From assembly GCF_003050965.1 (NCBI RefSeq), contig NZ_QAOU01000009.1, forward strand, positions 1-64,000: a DNA stretch of 64,000 nt. The letters run 5' to 3'. This document shows, one piece after another, positions 9,268 to 19,672 of this stretch; within the stretch, counting starts at the first letter, position 1, and each line of letters opens with the position of its first letter. The notes beneath the pieces are model-generated. The model did not search any database, was not told the DNA's origin, and saw only the letters and a program-made list of their open reading frames with translations. Position numbers and translations under genes: made by a program. This DNA is from Nitrosospira sp. Nsp2. GTDB taxonomy: Bacteria; Pseudomonadota; Gammaproteobacteria; Burkholderiales; Nitrosomonadaceae.

Positions 9268-9806
9268 TTCACCAATCCAAGGATATCTTCGACGCTCTTG
9301 CCTCGCTTGGCTGCAATTTCCGAGGGAGTGTTCATATCTTTTAACCCGTTCAGGGTTGCACGCACAACATTATAGGGATTCGTTGAACCGATACACTTCG
9401 CCAGGATGTTATGCACGCCCATCACTTCGAATATTGCTCGCATGGGGCCGCCTGCAATGATGCCGGTACCTTCGGAAGCGGGTTGCATATACACCGTCGC
9501 AGCACCGTGCCTGCCGATTACGGGATGGTGCAGTGTTCCGTTCTTGAGGCTCACCTTGATCATCTTGCGTCGCGCCTCATCCATGGCCTTCTGTACCGCA
9601 ACGGGAACTTCACGGGATTTACCTTTACCCATGCCCACGCCGCCATCCCCATTCCCAACCACGGTTAACGCCGCGAATCCGAGTATGCGCCCCCCCTTCA
9701 CCACCTTGGTGACCCGATTGATCGCCACCATTTTTTCCTTGAGGCCATCGCCACGATCATCGCCCTGGGGTACTTTCCCCTGCATTCGTCCCTGCATCTT
9801 AGCCAT
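9264..9806 (-). CDS. rpsE: 30S ribosomal protein S5
   Basis: S5 lines the mRNA entry tunnel and affects decoding accuracy. The 180-residue protein has the N-terminal double-stranded RNA-binding-like domain ([37 protein letters not shown]) and the C-terminal domain ([20 protein letters not shown], then RATLNGL). The N-terminus is about a dozen residues longer than in Escherichia coli (166 residues), with a glutamine- and glycine-rich lead. Gaps are 13 bases to rplR and a four-base overlap with rpmD. Confidence 0.97.
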   Translation of the reverse strand: MAKMQGRMQGKVPQGDDRGDGLKEKMVAINRVTKVVKGGRILGFAALTVVGNGDGGVGMGKGKSREVPVAVQKAMDEARRKMIKVSLKNGTLHHPVIGRHGAATVYMQPASEGTGIIAGGPMRAIFEVMGVHNILAKCIGSTNPYNVVRATLNGLKDMNTPSEIAAKRGKSVEDILGLVK

Positions 9807-9819
9807 TATCTTTCCTCAC

Positions 9820-10176
9820 TTAGAATTTGAGGCCATGCTCGCGAGCAGCCTCGGCCAGTGCCTTCACGCGCCCGTGATATTTGAAACCCGAACGGTCGAA
9901 TGCAACCGTCTCGATGCCCAGGCTTTTGGCCTTTTCCGCAACTCTTTTGCCGACTGCCGCTGCCGCCCCAACGGTACCGCCATTGGGCAATTCTTTCCGG
10001 AGCTCCGGCTCCAAAGTCGAAGCGCTGGTGAGCACGGTTCCGCCAGCACCATCTATCAGCTGCGCATAAATGTGACAGTTGCTGCGATGCACCGCCAAAC
10101 GCACTACTTTTAATTCGGCGATCTTGGCGCGGGTTTGACGAGCTCGCCGCAAGCGGGATTTTGTTGATTTCAGCAT
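9820..10176 (-). CDS. rplR: 50S ribosomal protein L18
   Basis: L18 binds 5S rRNA and helps seat it in the central protuberance. The 118-residue protein has the basic N-terminus ([14 protein letters not shown]), the [14 protein letters not shown] strand, and the conserved ending [25 protein letters not shown] (given here in part). Length is standard. It sits 11 bases after rplF and 13 before rpsE. Confidence 0.97.
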   Translation of the reverse strand: MLKSTKSRLRRARQTRAKIAELKVVRLAVHRSNCHIYAQLIDGAGGTVLTSASTLEPELRKELPNGGTVGAAAAVGKRVAEKAKSLGIETVAFDRSGFKYHGRVKALAEAAREHGLKF

Positions 10177-10187
10177 ATATACCCTAA

Positions 10188-10721
10188 TTATTTCTTCTTG
10201 GTTTCCTTCAACACAATCTTTTCGTCTGCATAACGTACGCCTTTCCCCTTATAAGGTTCAGGCTTGCGATAAGCGCGTACGTCGGCAGCTACCTGACCCA
10301 CCTGCTGCTTATCTATCCCCTTGATGACAATCTCCGTTTGAGTCGGCGTCTCAACCTTTACACCTTCCGGCATCTTATGGGCAACAGGATGAGAGAATCC
10401 CAATGTCAGGTTAAGAACATCGCCCGCAGCCTGGGCGCGATAACCCACACCCACCAGCGTCAACTTTTTCTCGAAACCGCTGGTAACTCCTTTAACCATA
10501 TTGGCCAGAAGCGCGCGCATCGTTCCGGACATTGCGTTTGCCTGCTTCGAAGCGTTCGAGGGCTTGATTAATAAACTGTCGCCTTCACGTTCGACACGGA
10601 TGTCCGAAACAAGATTGTGCCGCAATGTGCCCAATGGTCCCTTAACCGACACTTCGTTCGTTGACAGTGCTACCTCTACATTCCCAGGCACTGGCACAGG
10701 ATTTTTACCTACTCGAGACAT
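10188..10721 (-). CDS. rplF: 50S ribosomal protein L6
   Basis: L6 binds near the sarcin-ricin loop and the factor-binding centre. The 177-residue protein starts [17 protein letters not shown], has two repeated RNA-binding folds (about 1-82 and 83-177), and shows the family signature [14 protein letters not shown] near residue 155. It lies nine bases after rpsH and 11 before rplR. Confidence 0.98.
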   Translation of the reverse strand: MSRVGKNPVPVPGNVEVALSTNEVSVKGPLGTLRHNLVSDIRVEREGDSLLIKPSNASKQANAMSGTMRALLANMVKGVTSGFEKKLTLVGVGYRAQAAGDVLNLTLGFSHPVAHKMPEGVKVETPTQTEIVIKGIDKQQVGQVAADVRAYRKPEPYKGKGVRYADEKIVLKETKKK

Positions 10722-10730
10722 GTTTTTTCC

Positions 10731-11126
10731 TTAGGCCACTATACATAACACTTCGCCGCCTACCCCGCTGGCGCGTGCTTTACGCTCGGTCATCACCCCT
10801 TTGGAGGTTGAAACGATCGCCACGCCAAGACCATTCATGACGCTAGGAAGCTTGTCGCTGGCTTTGTAGATTCTCAAACCGGGGCGGCTAACCCGCTCGA
10901 TTTTCTCGATCACCGGACGACCAGCATAATACTTGAGGCTGATATCCAGTACCGGCTTTCCGTTCGAGTCGTGAACGGCGAAATCCTCGACATAACCTTC
11001 ATCCTTCAATACTTGAGCGATAGCCGCTTTAAGTTTGGAAGCCGGCATCACAACGGATGTTTTTTCAGAAAGCTGCGCGTTACGAATACGCGTCAACATA
11101 TCCGCGATTGGGTCACTCATACTCAT
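10731..11126 (-). CDS. rpsH: 30S ribosomal protein S8
   Basis: S8 is a primary 16S rRNA binder. In Escherichia coli it represses the spc operon by binding mRNA near rplE. The 131-residue protein starts [18 protein letters not shown] and ends with the signature [20 protein letters not shown]. It is separated from rpsN by an unusually long 155-base gap containing a large hairpin, entered separately; a regulatory role for that structure is only inferred. Confidence 0.97.
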   Translation of the reverse strand: MSMSDPIADMLTRIRNAQLSEKTSVVMPASKLKAAIAQVLKDEGYVEDFAVHDSNGKPVLDISLKYYAGRPVIEKIERVSRPGLRIYKASDKLPSVMNGLGVAIVSTSKGVMTERKARASGVGGEVLCIVA

Positions 11127-11156
11127 CTAAGGATACCTCTGGAAATCCAAATTCCG

Positions 11157-11213
11157 GAGCAGGTCAATAAGCCATTTCCGAGAAAACCTACGTTAACCAT
11201 ATTGGACCTGCTC
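11157..11213 (-). promoter_or_regulatory. Large imperfect hairpin between rpsN and rpsH
   Basis: GAGCAGGTCAATA at 11157-11169 is the reverse complement of 11200-11213 apart from one bulged base, giving a stem of about 13 bp around a 30-base loop. It lies in the middle of the 155-base rpsN-rpsH gap. No T-tract follows the stem, so a terminator is unlikely. An mRNA processing or regulatory structure is possible. Confidence 0.5.
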
Positions 11214-11281
11214 TCTTAAATACGATTGAGTCTCGTTTGTCATCGCCCATTCAAACGCCCCATGGAAACAATATGATGGGC

Positions 11282-11587
11282 TCACCAACTCGCCTTGATC
11301 ACGCCCGGAATTTCTCCGCTCATGGCTATATCACGAAGCTTGCCACGACCGAGCCCAAATTTGCTGTAGACGCCGCGAGGGCGACCCGTCAATGAGCAGC
11401 GATTGCGAAGTCGTACCGGACTGGAATCCCTCGGCAACATCTGCAGCTTGATCCGGGCGGAATGCCGATCCTCATCCCCGAGACTAGCATCATTGATAAT
11501 TGCCAGTAATTCGGCACGCCGCGCCGCATATTTCTTGACCGTTTCGCGGCGCTTCAAATCACGGTTGATTACAGCTACTTTCGCCAT
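11282..11587 (-). CDS. rpsN: 30S ribosomal protein S14
   Basis: S14 lies in the small-subunit head near the A site. From the ATG at 11587 it is 101 residues, the long C-minus form: only one cysteine is visible near the signature [20 protein letters not shown] and no zinc ribbon. The start [16 protein letters not shown] is conserved; the open frame extends 20 codons further into rplE without support. It follows rplE by seven bases. Confidence 0.97.
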   Translation of the reverse strand: MAKVAVINRDLKRRETVKKYAARRAELLAIINDASLGDEDRHSARIKLQMLPRDSSPVRLRNRCSLTGRPRGVYSKFGLGRGKLRDIAMSGEIPGVIKASW

Positions 11588-11594
11588 GCTATTC

Positions 11595-12134
11595 TCAATT
11601 TTTAAATGGAAATTTAAATGCCGCGAGTAATGCCTTAGCCTCTGCATCCGTTTTCGCCGTGGTTGTAATCGTAATATTCATTCCGCGCAGTGCATCAATT
11701 TTGTCATATTCGATTTCCGGGAAAATGATCTGCTCCTTGATACCCATATTATAATTTCCCCGGCCATCAAACGCCTTGCCGGAAATACCCCGAAAATCAC
11801 GAACACGCGGAATCGCCACATTAACCAACCGATCCAGAAATTCGTACATGCGCACGCGACGCAATGTCACCATACAGCCTACCGGATAACCGTCCCGCAC
11901 CTTGAACGTCGCGATAGATTTCTTTGCCTTCGTTACGACAGGCTTTTGACCGGCAATTTTTTGCATATCGCCGACGGCGTTATCCATAATCTTTTTATCG
12001 GCCACTGCTTCACCGACGCCCATATTCAGCGTTATTTTGCTGATACGCGGCACTTCCATAACCGATTTGTAGGCGAACTGTTGCATCAACTGATTCACCA
12101 CGGTGTTGCGATAGAATTCTTGTAAACGAGCCAT
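11595..12134 (-). CDS. rplE: 50S ribosomal protein L5
   Basis: L5 binds 5S rRNA in the central protuberance and forms an intersubunit bridge with S13. From the ATG at 12134 it has 179 residues, standard length, starting [20 protein letters not shown]. Conserved parts are [14 protein letters not shown] near residue 35 and the [20 protein letters not shown] segment near 95. The frame extends to 12158, but the internal start fits the family and leaves a 13-base gap to rplX. Confidence 0.97.
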   Translation of the reverse strand: MARLQEFYRNTVVNQLMQQFAYKSVMEVPRISKITLNMGVGEAVADKKIMDNAVGDMQKIAGQKPVVTKAKKSIATFKVRDGYPVGCMVTLRRVRMYEFLDRLVNVAIPRVRDFRGISGKAFDGRGNYNMGIKEQIIFPEIEYDKIDALRGMNITITTTAKTDAEAKALLAAFKFPFKN

Positions 12135-12147
12135 ATGTTTTCCCTTC

Positions 12148-12465
12148 TCAGGCGTCAAGCAGTTCGCCGTTGGATTTAAAATAGCGGACTTTGCCTTTGC
12201 CTTCCACGACCCTAAATCCTATCCGGTCGGCTTTCTGCGTGGCCGGATTGTAAATCGCTATGTTTGAAACCTGTAAGGGCATTTCCATCTCGACGATTCC
12301 ACCAGTCGTTCCTTTACTCGGATCCGGCCGCTGGTGCTTCTTGACCTTATTGGCTCCCTCGACCACCACCAAGTCCGCATCAACCACGCGCAACACGGTA
12401 CCCCGTTTACCCTTGTCCCTGCCGGTGATGACAATTACATCATCACCTTTCTTTATCTTTCGCAT
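12148..12465 (-). CDS. rplX: 50S ribosomal protein L24
   Basis: L24 is one of the two assembly initiators of the large subunit and lies near the exit tunnel. The 105-residue protein begins with a KOW motif ([20 protein letters not shown]) and has the [12 protein letters not shown] loop. Length is standard. It lies 21 bases after rplN and 13 before rplE. Confidence 0.97.
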   Translation of the reverse strand: MRKIKKGDDVIVITGRDKGKRGTVLRVVDADLVVVEGANKVKKHQRPDPSKGTTGGIVEMEMPLQVSNIAIYNPATQKADRIGFRVVEGKGKVRYFKSNGELLDA

Positions 12466-12486
12466 ACTGACTCCCCTGACGCGCGC

Positions 12487-12855
12487 TTACAAAACTTCTG
12501 GCGCAAGCGAAACAATTTTCATGAAGCGTGCGTTCCGTAATTCACGCGTTACAGGTCCAAAAATACGTGTACCGATAGGCTCCAGCTTGGCATTCAGCAG
12601 TACTGCAGCATTGTTGTCGAACTTGATCAACGAGCCATCTGCGCGACGAACCCCTTTTGAGGTTCTCACCACCACGGCATTGTATACTTCGCCCTTTTTT
12701 ACACGCCCCCGTGGCGCCACATCCTTCACACTAACCTTTATAACATCACCGATACCAGCGTAACGGCGTTTGGAGCCGCCCAATACCTTTATGCACATGA
12801 TTGAACGCGCGCCCGTGTTATCGGCTACCTGGAGGATAGATTGCATTTGAATCAT
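12487..12855 (-). CDS. rplN: 50S ribosomal protein L14
   Basis: L14 binds 23S rRNA and forms intersubunit bridges. The 122-residue protein starts [20 protein letters not shown], shows [19 protein letters not shown], and ends [12 protein letters not shown], all diagnostic. It is the first gene after the 190-base gap carrying the spc-type promoter, the position of the spc promoter in Escherichia coli. Confidence 0.98.
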   Translation of the reverse strand: MIQMQSILQVADNTGARSIMCIKVLGGSKRRYAGIGDVIKVSVKDVAPRGRVKKGEVYNAVVVRTSKGVRRADGSLIKFDNNAAVLLNAKLEPIGTRIFGPVTRELRNARFMKIVSLAPEVL

Positions 12856-12984
12856 TATTTACTCACTCTCTCCAACTTTTCCAGCCGAAACAGCGCATGG
12901 ATAGTATTGGAACCCGTTCGGGTTGTGATGCAGCAAGAACTAGCAGGCTGCGGGAAAATTAACGGCCAGAAACAAAAACGTGAA

Positions 12985-13013
12985 ATTATATGGCAGCCTG
13001 AGCAGAAAAACAA
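12985..13013 (-). promoter_or_regulatory. Predicted sigma70 promoter upstream of rplN (spc promoter)
   Basis: On the minus strand a perfect -10 TATAAT (12985-12990) lies 17 bp after a weak -35 TTGTTT (13008-13013). It is in the 190-base rpsQ-rplN gap, and the same gap carries the spc promoter in Escherichia coli. Initiation would give a leader of about 120 bases before rplN. Confidence 0.65.
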
Positions 13014-13045
13014 GTCACAATTTTTTCGCCTGATTCTGCCACGGA

Positions 13046-13312
13046 TCAACTAACCTGCTCAGCTTCATCCAACGACTTGACCACTCGCCAGGCTTTGGTT
13101 TTCGAATAAGGCCGACATTCTTCTATTGTTACTGTATCGCCCTCATGAAACTCATTGTTTTCGTCATGGACGTGATATTTTTTAGAGCGCACGATAATTT
13201 TCCCGTAAAGCGGATGCTTAACCTTACGCTCGACCAGAACCGTAATAGTCTTGTTCATTTTATCGCTAACCACTTTGCCGCTCAGAATACGGTTTAGACT
13301 GGTCTCACTCAT
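13046..13312 (-). CDS. rpsQ: 30S ribosomal protein S17
   Basis: S17 is an OB-fold protein binding the 5' domain of 16S rRNA. The 88-residue protein has [20 protein letters not shown] and the [19 protein letters not shown] signature, with the [20 protein letters not shown] ending. It overlaps rpmC by four bases and closes the S10-operon part of the cluster before the spc promoter gap. Confidence 0.97.
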   Translation of the reverse strand: MSETSLNRILSGKVVSDKMNKTITVLVERKVKHPLYGKIIVRSKKYHVHDENNEFHEGDTVTIEECRPYSKTKAWRVVKSLDEAEQVS

Positions 13313-13509
13313 GACTGTTTCACCTTCTCACCGAGAATAGTTTTTGCCCGCGCAATATCCCGACGGATGTTCCGCAACTGCGTTGTGTTACCCAGCTGCT
13401 GGGTCGCGTGCTGCATGCGCAGACTAAATTTTGCCCTCACGAGCTCCAATACTTCGGATTGTAGTTCCACTGCGTTCTTGGTCCTTAATTCCTTGGCCTT
13501 CGATTTCAT
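13309..13509 (-). CDS. rpmC: 50S ribosomal protein L29
   Basis: L29 is a small two-helix protein beside the exit tunnel and part of the docking site for SRP and trigger factor. The 66-residue protein has the pattern [14 protein letters not shown] and [13 protein letters not shown] with the ending [15 protein letters not shown]. It lies two bases after the rplP stop and overlaps rpsQ by four bases. Confidence 0.97.
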   Translation of the reverse strand: MKSKAKELRTKNAVELQSEVLELVRAKFSLRMQHATQQLGNTTQLRNIRRDIARAKTILGEKVKQS

Positions 13510-13511
13510 GA

Positions 13512-13928
13512 TTAAGCGCCTACTTGTCGAATAACAAATGTAGTCTGGATCGGCAGCTTGGCGGCAGCGAGGCGGAATGCCTGTCTCGCCAGCACTTCAT
13601 CAACGCCGTCCATTTCATACAACATTTTTCCCGGCTGGATCTCCGCCACAAAGTATTCCGGGTTACCCTTTCCGTTACCCATCCGCACCTCAGCAGGCTT
13701 ATGGGAGATCGGCTTGTCGGGGAATATACGAATCCAGATACGTCCACCACGTTTTATGTGCCGTGTCATTGCGCGGCGTGCAGCTTCAATCTGCCGCGCG
13801 GTCAAGCGACCACGACCGACCGCCTTGAGCCCGTACTCACCAAAACTGACTTTGGCACCGCGCGTCGCAACCCCCTTGTTGCGCCCTTTTTGCTGCTTGC
13901 GGTATTTCGTTCTAGCTGGCTGCTGCAT
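13512..13928 (-). CDS. rplP: 50S ribosomal protein L16
   Basis: L16 lies near the peptidyl transferase centre and contacts A-site tRNA. The 138-residue protein starts [19 protein letters not shown] and has the [19 protein letters not shown] and [18 protein letters not shown] signatures. Its start lies 17 bases inside the end of rpsC, so the C-terminal extension of S3 overlaps this gene. Confidence 0.97.
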   Translation of the reverse strand: MQQPARTKYRKQQKGRNKGVATRGAKVSFGEYGLKAVGRGRLTARQIEAARRAMTRHIKRGGRIWIRIFPDKPISHKPAEVRMGNGKGNPEYFVAEIQPGKMLYEMDGVDEVLARQAFRLAAAKLPIQTTFVIRQVGA

Positions 13929-14769
13929 CGTTCGCTCCTGGCTTCACTATCTTTTTAATTGCCGGCTTGGCGCCGGCCTCCTCAACTCCAGGTTCCGTCT
14001 TCCGCTGCGCTTTCCTTTCGCCGGGTTTGGCGTCACCCCTGGAATCGGTCCTTACCCCGGGTTTGCGCGCCGGTCGTTTGCTTTCTGGTTCTCCCCCCGG
14101 GGGTGGTGTTTGTAGGGATACGCCTGCCGGCTGGTCGCCCCGACCTATCACCTCGCCCTTGAACACCCACACCTTGATGCCTATCACGCCGTAAGTCGTC
14201 TTCGCTTCAGACACGCCATAATCGAGATCAGCGCGCAACGTATGGAGCGGCACACGTCCTTCCCGGTACCATTCTGTGCGCGCGATTTCGATGCCATTCA
14301 AGCGACCGGAGCTCATGATTTTAATCCCTTGGGCACCCAGACGCATGGCATTCTGCATCGCTCGCTTCATGGCACGACGGAACATAATGCGTTTTTCTAA
14401 CTGCTGCGCAATATTGTCGGCTATCAGTTGCGCATCGATTTCCGGTTTGCGGATCTCTTCAATATTCACGTGTACTGGGACACCCATGAGCTTTTGCAAC
14501 GCTCCACGCAGAACCTCGATATCCTCGCCCTTTTTTCCTATTACCACCCCTGGCCGCGAACTATAGATAGTGATTCGAGCATTCTTGGAGGGCCGTTCAA
14601 TGATTACACGGCCAACTGATGCATGCGCCAATTTCTTTTTCAGGTATGCCCGGACCTTAATATCCTCGTTCAGCATCCCCGGGAAATTTTTACTATTGGC
14701 GTACCATTTCGATGTCCAGTTTTTTAATACTGAAAGTCGAAAACCTGTCGGATTTATTTTTTGTCCCAT
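13912..14769 (-). CDS. rpsC: 30S ribosomal protein S3 with a long basic C-terminal extension
   Basis: S3 forms part of the mRNA entry site and has helicase-like unwinding activity with S4 and S5. The protein is 285 residues against 233 in Escherichia coli. The N-terminal KH domain ([15 protein letters not shown] near residue 62) and the C-terminal domain ([21 protein letters not shown], given in part) are normal to about residue 215. A tail of about 65 residues follows, rich in Pro, Gly, Lys, Arg and Glu ([17 protein letters not shown]). Beta-type S3 proteins commonly carry a tail here, but this one is long and its role is unknown. Its coding end overlaps rplP by 17 bases. Confidence 0.96.
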   Translation of the reverse strand: MGQKINPTGFRLSVLKNWTSKWYANSKNFPGMLNEDIKVRAYLKKKLAHASVGRVIIERPSKNARITIYSSRPGVVIGKKGEDIEVLRGALQKLMGVPVHVNIEEIRKPEIDAQLIADNIAQQLEKRIMFRRAMKRAMQNAMRLGAQGIKIMSSGRLNGIEIARTEWYREGRVPLHTLRADLDYGVSEAKTTYGVIGIKVWVFKGEVIGRGDQPAGVSLQTPPPGGEPESKRPARKPGVRTDSRGDAKPGERKAQRKTEPGVEEAGAKPAIKKIVKPGANDAAAS

Positions 14770-14784
14770 ATTTTGGTACGCCCT

Positions 14785-15132
14785 TTACTTTTTCTTGCCG
14801 GCTTTGTCGCCAACAGTAAGATGGATGTGACACGTCGGCTTGACGATCCGATTACCCCGGCCCTTGGCCCGAGCGCTGGTACGCATCATGGACGTTCCCC
14901 GATCGACGTATATCGTTGATACCTTCAATTCGTCTATGTCCGCGCCATCATTATGCTCCGCATTGGCAATGGCGGATTCGAGCAGTTTACGAATGATGAC
15001 GGCGGCTTTTTTTGGACTGAACGCCAGCAGGTTCAGCGCCCGATCGACAGGCAGCCCCCGAATCTGGTCGGCCACCAGGCGGCCTTTCTGCTCCGATAAC
15101 CGGACCCCGCGCAATATAGCTGTTGTTTGCAT
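14785..15132 (-). CDS. rplV: 50S ribosomal protein L22
   Basis: L22 extends a beta hairpin into the exit tunnel near the macrolide and peptide-stalling site. The 115-residue protein has [20 protein letters not shown], the [15 protein letters not shown] segment, and the ending [19 protein letters not shown], all typical. The tunnel-tip loop around residues 82-95 is intact. It lies 12 bases after rpsS and 15 before rpsC. Confidence 0.97.
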   Translation of the reverse strand: MQTTAILRGVRLSEQKGRLVADQIRGLPVDRALNLLAFSPKKAAVIIRKLLESAIANAEHNDGADIDELKVSTIYVDRGTSMMRTSARAKGRGNRIVKPTCHIHLTVGDKAGKKK

Positions 15133-15144
15133 ATTCGGATATTC

Positions 15145-15432
15145 CTATTTCCTCGGCCCAGCTACAGCTTTCCTGTCGCCTGAGTGCCCCTTGAAAGTAC
15201 GGGTATGGGAAAATTCCCCAAGCTTATGCCCCACCATGTTCTCGGTAACATAGACAGGGATGTGCTGTTTCCCGTTATGAATGGCAATCGTCAGACCGAT
15301 AAAATCCGGCAGCACCGTCGAGCGACGCGACCAGGTTTTGATGGGGCGTTTATCGTTTGTAGCCCGCGCAGCCTCCACCTTGGCAATCAAGTGCAAGTCG
15401 ACAAACGGGCCCTTTTTTACAGAACGTGGCAT
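15145..15432 (-). CDS. rpsS: 30S ribosomal protein S19
   Basis: S19 lies in the small-subunit head with S13. The 95-residue protein begins [20 protein letters not shown] and has the [20 protein letters not shown] and [19 protein letters not shown] motifs. It is a few residues longer than the common 91-92. It starts six bases after the rplB stop. Confidence 0.97.
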   Translation of the reverse strand: MPRSVKKGPFVDLHLIAKVEAARATNDKRPIKTWSRRSTVLPDFIGLTIAIHNGKQHIPVYVTENMVGHKLGEFSHTRTFKGHSGDRKAVAGPRK

Positions 15433-15438
15433 GATCCA

Positions 15439-16272
15439 TTACCCTTTATTTGAATAACGACGCCGTACGATCATCCCATCCGTACGTTTGTTGGCCCGGG
15501 TGCGAAAACCCTTCGCGGGTGTTCCCCACGGGCTTACCGGATGGCGTCCCGCGGCAGTTTTGCCTTCTCCACCACCATGGGGGTGGTCTACGGGGTTCAT
15601 GACAACCCCGCGAACCGTTGGCCGGATACCGCGCCAACGCTGAGCCCCCGCTTTTCCGATGGACCGTAGATTATGTTCCTCGTTTCCAACCTCGCCTATC
15701 GTGGCGCGGCAGTTCACATGTACTTTTCGGATCTCGCCGGAGCGCAAACGCAACTGCGCGTAGTCCCCCTCCCGCGCGAGGAGTTGTACCGATGTTCCAG
15801 CAGAACGCGCCAGTTGCGCCCCCTTGCCCGGGATCATCTCCACGCAATGAATCGTGCTGCCCACAGGAATGTTGCGCAACGGCAACGCATTTCCATTCTT
15901 GATTGGAGCGTCCGCCCCGCTCATCAATTGCGTACCAGCACTAACTCCGTTGGGCGCGATAATGTAGCGACGCTCGCCGTCGGCGTAGCAAAGAAGCGCC
16001 AGACGCGCGCTCCTATTCGGGTCGTATTCCAGCCGCTCTACCTTCGCAACGACACCATCCTTGTTCCGCCGAAAATCAACAATGCGATAGTGTTGTTTAT
16101 GACCACCACCCATGTGACGAGTGGTAATTTGCCCGTTATTATTGCGCCCAGCCGAGTGGTTCTGTTTTTCAACCAGTCTGGCGTATGGCGCGCCCTTATG
16201 CAAGTCGCGACTGACAACTTTAACGACTGCACGACGACCGGGAGAGGTTGGTTTGACTTTAACCAGTGCCAT
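15439..16272 (-). CDS. rplB: 50S ribosomal protein L2
   Basis: L2 is needed for peptidyl transferase function and subunit association. The 277-residue protein has [20 protein letters not shown] near residue 43 and the C-terminal signature [20 protein letters not shown] near residue 225, where the histidine implicated in catalysis lies. Its start overlaps the rplW stop by one base (TGATG), which implies coupled translation. Confidence 0.98.
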   Translation of the reverse strand: MALVKVKPTSPGRRAVVKVVSRDLHKGAPYARLVEKQNHSAGRNNNGQITTRHMGGGHKQHYRIVDFRRNKDGVVAKVERLEYDPNRSARLALLCYADGERRYIIAPNGVSAGTQLMSGADAPIKNGNALPLRNIPVGSTIHCVEMIPGKGAQLARSAGTSVQLLAREGDYAQLRLRSGEIRKVHVNCRATIGEVGNEEHNLRSIGKAGAQRWRGIRPTVRGVVMNPVDHPHGGGEGKTAAGRHPVSPWGTPAKGFRTRANKRTDGMIVRRRYSNKG

Positions 16273-16607
16273 TACTTGACTTCTCCTTGTGCGATATCAG
16301 AAAAGTTTATTTCCTGATCAGCCTGAATGCTGACATAGGCTTTCTTCCAATTGCTGCGACGCCCGATAAAACGGCCAAAGCGCTTTTGCTTACCCTTGAC
16401 GTTGGCTATCTGCACGCTTTTAACTTGAATGTTTTGTGGCTTCCATATCAGCTCGATAGCTGCTTTAATCTCGGACTTGGTAGCGTCCTGCGCAACCCGA
16501 AATATGACGTGATTGTGTTTCTCGGCTATATACGTAGCCTTTTCCGATACCTGGGGCGCAATTATCACCTGCAACAGGCGTTCAGCATTAAAAGTTTGCG
16601 CATTCAT
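16272..16607 (-). CDS. rplW: 50S ribosomal protein L23
   Basis: L23 lies at the tunnel exit and is the docking point for trigger factor and SRP. The 111-residue protein has [19 protein letters not shown] and [20 protein letters not shown], then [15 protein letters not shown] near the end. It overlaps rplD by four bases and rplB by one. Confidence 0.97.
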   Translation of the reverse strand: MNAQTFNAERLLQVIIAPQVSEKATYIAEKHNHVIFRVAQDATKSEIKAAIELIWKPQNIQVKSVQIANVKGKQKRFGRFIGRRSNWKKAYVSIQADQEINFSDIAQGEVK

Positions 16608-17224
16608 ACAAGCATCTCCTCCATTTTCGTCAAAGCGCCACGAGTGACCAGAACTTTCGCAAAACGCATGAGACTTACCGGATCGGCGTGACCCGCTTCC
16701 ACTATCTTTACCAATGGCAGATTGCGCGATGAAAGGTAGAGATTCTCGTCGAGGTCATCAGTGATAATCATCACCTCGGCGAGCCCCATGTCTTTCAGTT
16801 TTTGCGCCAGTGCTTTGGTCTTCGGCCCCTCGACCACGAAGTTTTCCACCACCGAGAGGCGGTCCTCACGGACGAGCTGAGACAGAATGGCGCCAATTCC
16901 GGCCCTATACATCTTACGGTTGACCTTGTGGCTGAAATTTTCTTCCGGGCTGTTCGGAAACGTTTTTCCACCTCCTCGCCATAACGGGCTGGAAGCCATC
17001 CCCGCACGCGCCCGCCCTGTGCCCTTTTGCCGCCAGGGCTTGCGAGTCGTTTTCGCGACGTCCGAACGCCCCTTCTGGGCACGGTTTGCGCTACGCGCAT
17101 TGGCGAGATAGGCGGTAACCAGCTGATGCACAAGAGCTTCGTTATATTCCCGTGCAAATAACGCATCCGGAGCGGAAACGCTCGTAGCTGACTGGCCCTT
17201 ATCGTCTATTAATTTAAGTTCCAT
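16604..17224 (-). CDS. rplD: 50S ribosomal protein L4
   Basis: L4 lines the exit tunnel and in Escherichia coli also represses the S10 operon by attenuation and translational block. The 206-residue protein has the tunnel loop [20 protein letters not shown] near residue 62 and the conserved [13 protein letters not shown] segment. The length is standard. Whether L4 regulates this cluster cannot be told; the S10 leader seems absent because rpsJ follows tuf by only 95 bases. The start overlaps the rplC stop by one base. Confidence 0.97.
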   Translation of the reverse strand: MELKLIDDKGQSATSVSAPDALFAREYNEALVHQLVTAYLANARSANRAQKGRSDVAKTTRKPWRQKGTGRARAGMASSPLWRGGGKTFPNSPEENFSHKVNRKMYRAGIGAILSQLVREDRLSVVENFVVEGPKTKALAQKLKDMGLAEVMIITDDLDENLYLSSRNLPLVKIVEAGHADPVSLMRFAKVLVTRGALTKMEEMLV

Positions 17225-17937
17225 TATACCCCCGCCCTCTTACCGCCTTTTGCCGCTGTCTTACTATCGCCACCAGCTGCGGGCTTCGCACCCGTTCTGC
17301 TCACCTTGACGCTCGGCTGCACCACTACATCACCACCTCTCGAGCCCGGAATTGCACCCTTGATCAGCAGCAGGCCACGGTCCGTGTCGACGCGCAGCAC
17401 CTCCAGGTTCTGCGTGGTGCGCTGCACATTACCCAGATGCCCGGACATGCGCTTGCCGGGGAACACACGGCCCGGATCCTGCGCCATACCAATGGAACCT
17501 GGAACATTATGCGACTTCGAATTCCCGTGACTGGCCCGGTTCGAGGAAAAGCCGTGCCGCTTGATCACCCCCGCATAGCCCTTGCCGATCGATGTTCCGG
17601 TGACGTCCACCTTCTGTCCGACCTGAAAAAGCTCAAGACCGACAACTGCACCTGGTTTAAGGCTGTCGAGCACTTCCTGGCTGACGCGAAACTCCTTGAG
17701 CACATGCCCCGCTTCTACCGCCGCCTTGGCGAAATGCCCTGCTGACGGCTTATTAACGCGAATGGCGCGTCGCTTGCCGAAGGTCACCTGTATGGCGGAG
17801 TAGCCGTCCTTGGCGGGCGTTTTTATTTGGGTGACACGATTGTTAGATACGTCAAGAACCGTTACCGGCTGGCTATCGCCGTCATCGGTGAAAATACGGG
17901 TCATGCCGACCTTGCGGCCGACGAGTCCTAAACTCAT
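17224..17937 (-). CDS. rplC: 50S ribosomal protein L3
   Basis: L3 initiates large-subunit assembly and reaches the peptidyl transferase centre. The 237-residue protein begins [20 protein letters not shown] and has [20 protein letters not shown] near residue 115 and the [15 protein letters not shown] segment. The C-terminus carries about 25 extra residues rich in Lys, Gly and Ala ([19 protein letters not shown]) relative to the 209-residue Escherichia coli protein. rpsJ lies 117 bases upstream, rplD overlaps by one base. Confidence 0.97.
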   Translation of the reverse strand: MSLGLVGRKVGMTRIFTDDGDSQPVTVLDVSNNRVTQIKTPAKDGYSAIQVTFGKRRAIRVNKPSAGHFAKAAVEAGHVLKEFRVSQEVLDSLKPGAVVGLELFQVGQKVDVTGTSIGKGYAGVIKRHGFSSNRASHGNSKSHNVPGSIGMAQDPGRVFPGKRMSGHLGNVQRTTQNLEVLRVDTDRGLLLIKGAIPGSRGGDVVVQPSVKVSRTGAKPAAGGDSKTAAKGGKRAGV

Positions 17938-18054
17938 TTTAGTTACCCTTATTAAAAGGTGCCGATTTCAATTGACCGGCAATTTGCACTATTTTTGATC
18001 AGGCAGCCTGCGTCATTCGCCACAACATGCACAACGACACGCCACCTGGATGAC

Positions 18055-18363
18055 CTACAATTTTATTTCTACATCCACGCCAGCGGGGAGATCGAGTTTC
18101 ATCAGCGCGTCTACCGTCTTATCGGTGGGGTCCATGATATCCATCAGCCGCAGATGGGTTCGAATCTCGAATTGATCCCGAGAGGTCTTGTTAACATGAG
18201 GCGAGCGAAGCACATCGAACCGCTCGATGCGCGTCGGCAAGGGCACCGGGCCCTTAACAACCGCGCCCGTACGTTTGGCTGTTTCAACGATCTCCATGGC
18301 TGACTTGTCTATCAACCTATAATCAAACGCTTTAAGGCGAATACGAATTTTCTGGCTTTGCAT
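18055..18363 (-). CDS. rpsJ: 30S ribosomal protein S10 / NusE
   Basis: S10 is part of the small-subunit head and, as NusE, binds NusG and NusB in antitermination complexes. From the ATG at 18363 it is 102 residues, starting [19 protein letters not shown], with the [19 protein letters not shown] signature at about residue 38. The frame extends to 18429, but the conserved start decides. It follows tuf by 95 bases and carries no recognisable S10 leader of the Escherichia coli type. Confidence 0.97.
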   Translation of the reverse strand: MQSQKIRIRLKAFDYRLIDKSAMEIVETAKRTGAVVKGPVPLPTRIERFDVLRSPHVNKTSRDQFEIRTHLRLMDIMDPTDKTVDALMKLDLPAGVDVEIKL

Positions 18364-18458
18364 AATCAATAAAACCTCAGGTTGAGGATTCGGATTCCGA
18401 ATTGACGATTTTGATGCCACTTGGCACAAAATCTTAAATCCTATCCTTGATCCTGTTG

Positions 18459-19649
18459 TTATTCAATAACCTTTGCCACCACGCCTGCGCCAACTGTTCT
18501 GCCGCCCTCGCGAATGGCAAAACGCAGGCCTTCTTCCATCGCAATCGGGGCAATCAGGTTCACCGTCACCGATACGTTGTCGCCAGGCATGACCATCTCG
18601 GTCCCCGCAGGCAGTTCAATCGCACCCGTCACATCAGTGGTGCGAAAGTAGAATTGCGGCCGGTAGCCCTGGAAAAACGGGGTATGACGCCCACCTTCTT
18701 CTTTGCTCAGTACGTATATCTCGGCGCTAAACTTCGTGTGCGGCGTGATGCTGCCCGGCTTGGCCAGAACCTGGCCGCGCTCGACTTCCTCGCGCTTGGT
18801 GCCACGCAGCAATACGCCAACGTTGTCACCCGCCTGCCCCTGGTCGAGCAGCTTCCTGAACATTTCAACTCCGGTGCATACGGTCTTGATCGTGGGCCTC
18901 AGGCCTACGATCTCGATTTCTTCCCCCACCTTGATTACGCCGCGCTCAATCCGCCCCGTCACAACCGTGCCACGCCCGGAGATCGAGAATACGTCTTCCA
19001 CCGGCATCAGAAAGGCACCATCCACCGCACGTACCGGCTCAGGTATGTAGCTGTCCAGCGCATCTGCCAACTTGAATATCGACGGCTCGCCTATGTCGCT
19101 CTGATCGCCTTCCAGCGCCTTCAGCGCAGACCCAATCACGATTGGGGTGTCATCCCCGGGAAAATTGTATTTGGACAGCAGTTCGCGAACTTCCATCTCC
19201 ACCAGTTCCAGAAGCTCGGCATCGTCCACCATGTCCGCTTTGTTCATGTACACCACGATGTAGGGAACCCCAACCTGGCGCGCAAGCAGTATGTGCTCCC
19301 GCGTCTGCGGCATCGGCCCATCCGCAGCAGAAACCACCAGGATCGCCCCGTCCATCTGCGCTGCCCCGGTGATCATGTTCTTCACGTAGTCCGCGTGACC
19401 CGGACAATCAACGTGCGCATAATGCCGGGCCGTGGTCTCATACTCAACGTGTGCCGTGTTGATCGTGATCCCCCGTGCCTTCTCCTCCGGCGCCGAGTCA
19501 ATCTGCGCGTAACTCTTCGCCTCGCCTCCAAACTTCTTCGCCAATACCATCGTGATCGCCGCCGTCAATGTGGTCTTCCCATGATCCACATGACCAATCG
19601 TCCCAACGTTCACGTGCGGCTTCGTCCGCTCAAATTTGCTCTTTGCCAT
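18459..19649 (-). CDS. tuf: Elongation factor Tu, copy 1
   Basis: EF-Tu delivers aminoacyl-tRNA to the ribosome in a GTP-dependent way. The 396-residue protein has the G1 motif GHVDHGKTT at residues 19-27, the effector [13 protein letters not shown] near 59, [12 protein letters not shown] near 81 and NKADMVDD near 136, followed by domains 2 and 3. It is the tuf of the str operon (rpsL-rpsG-fusA-tuf) and encodes the same protein as the copy at 36869-38059. By eye the two coding sequences differ at one synonymous base (18504 against 36914), and similarity ends within a few bases of the start and stop codons, which suggests gene conversion. Confidence 0.98.
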   Translation of the reverse strand: MAKSKFERTKPHVNVGTIGHVDHGKTTLTAAITMVLAKKFGGEAKSYAQIDSAPEEKARGITINTAHVEYETTARHYAHVDCPGHADYVKNMITGAAQMDGAILVVSAADGPMPQTREHILLARQVGVPYIVVYMNKADMVDDAELLELVEMEVRELLSKYNFPGDDTPIVIGSALKALEGDQSDIGEPSIFKLADALDSYIPEPVRAVDGAFLMPVEDVFSISGRGTVVTGRIERGVIKVGEEIEIVGLRPTIKTVCTGVEMFRKLLDQGQAGDNVGVLLRGTKREEVERGQVLAKPGSITPHTKFSAEIYVLSKEEGGRHTPFFQGYRPQFYFRTTDVTGAIELPAGTEMVMPGDNVSVTVNLIAPIAMEEGLRFAIREGGRTVGAGVVAKVIE

Positions 19650-19672
19650 GATGATCCTCTACTTGATGACGA

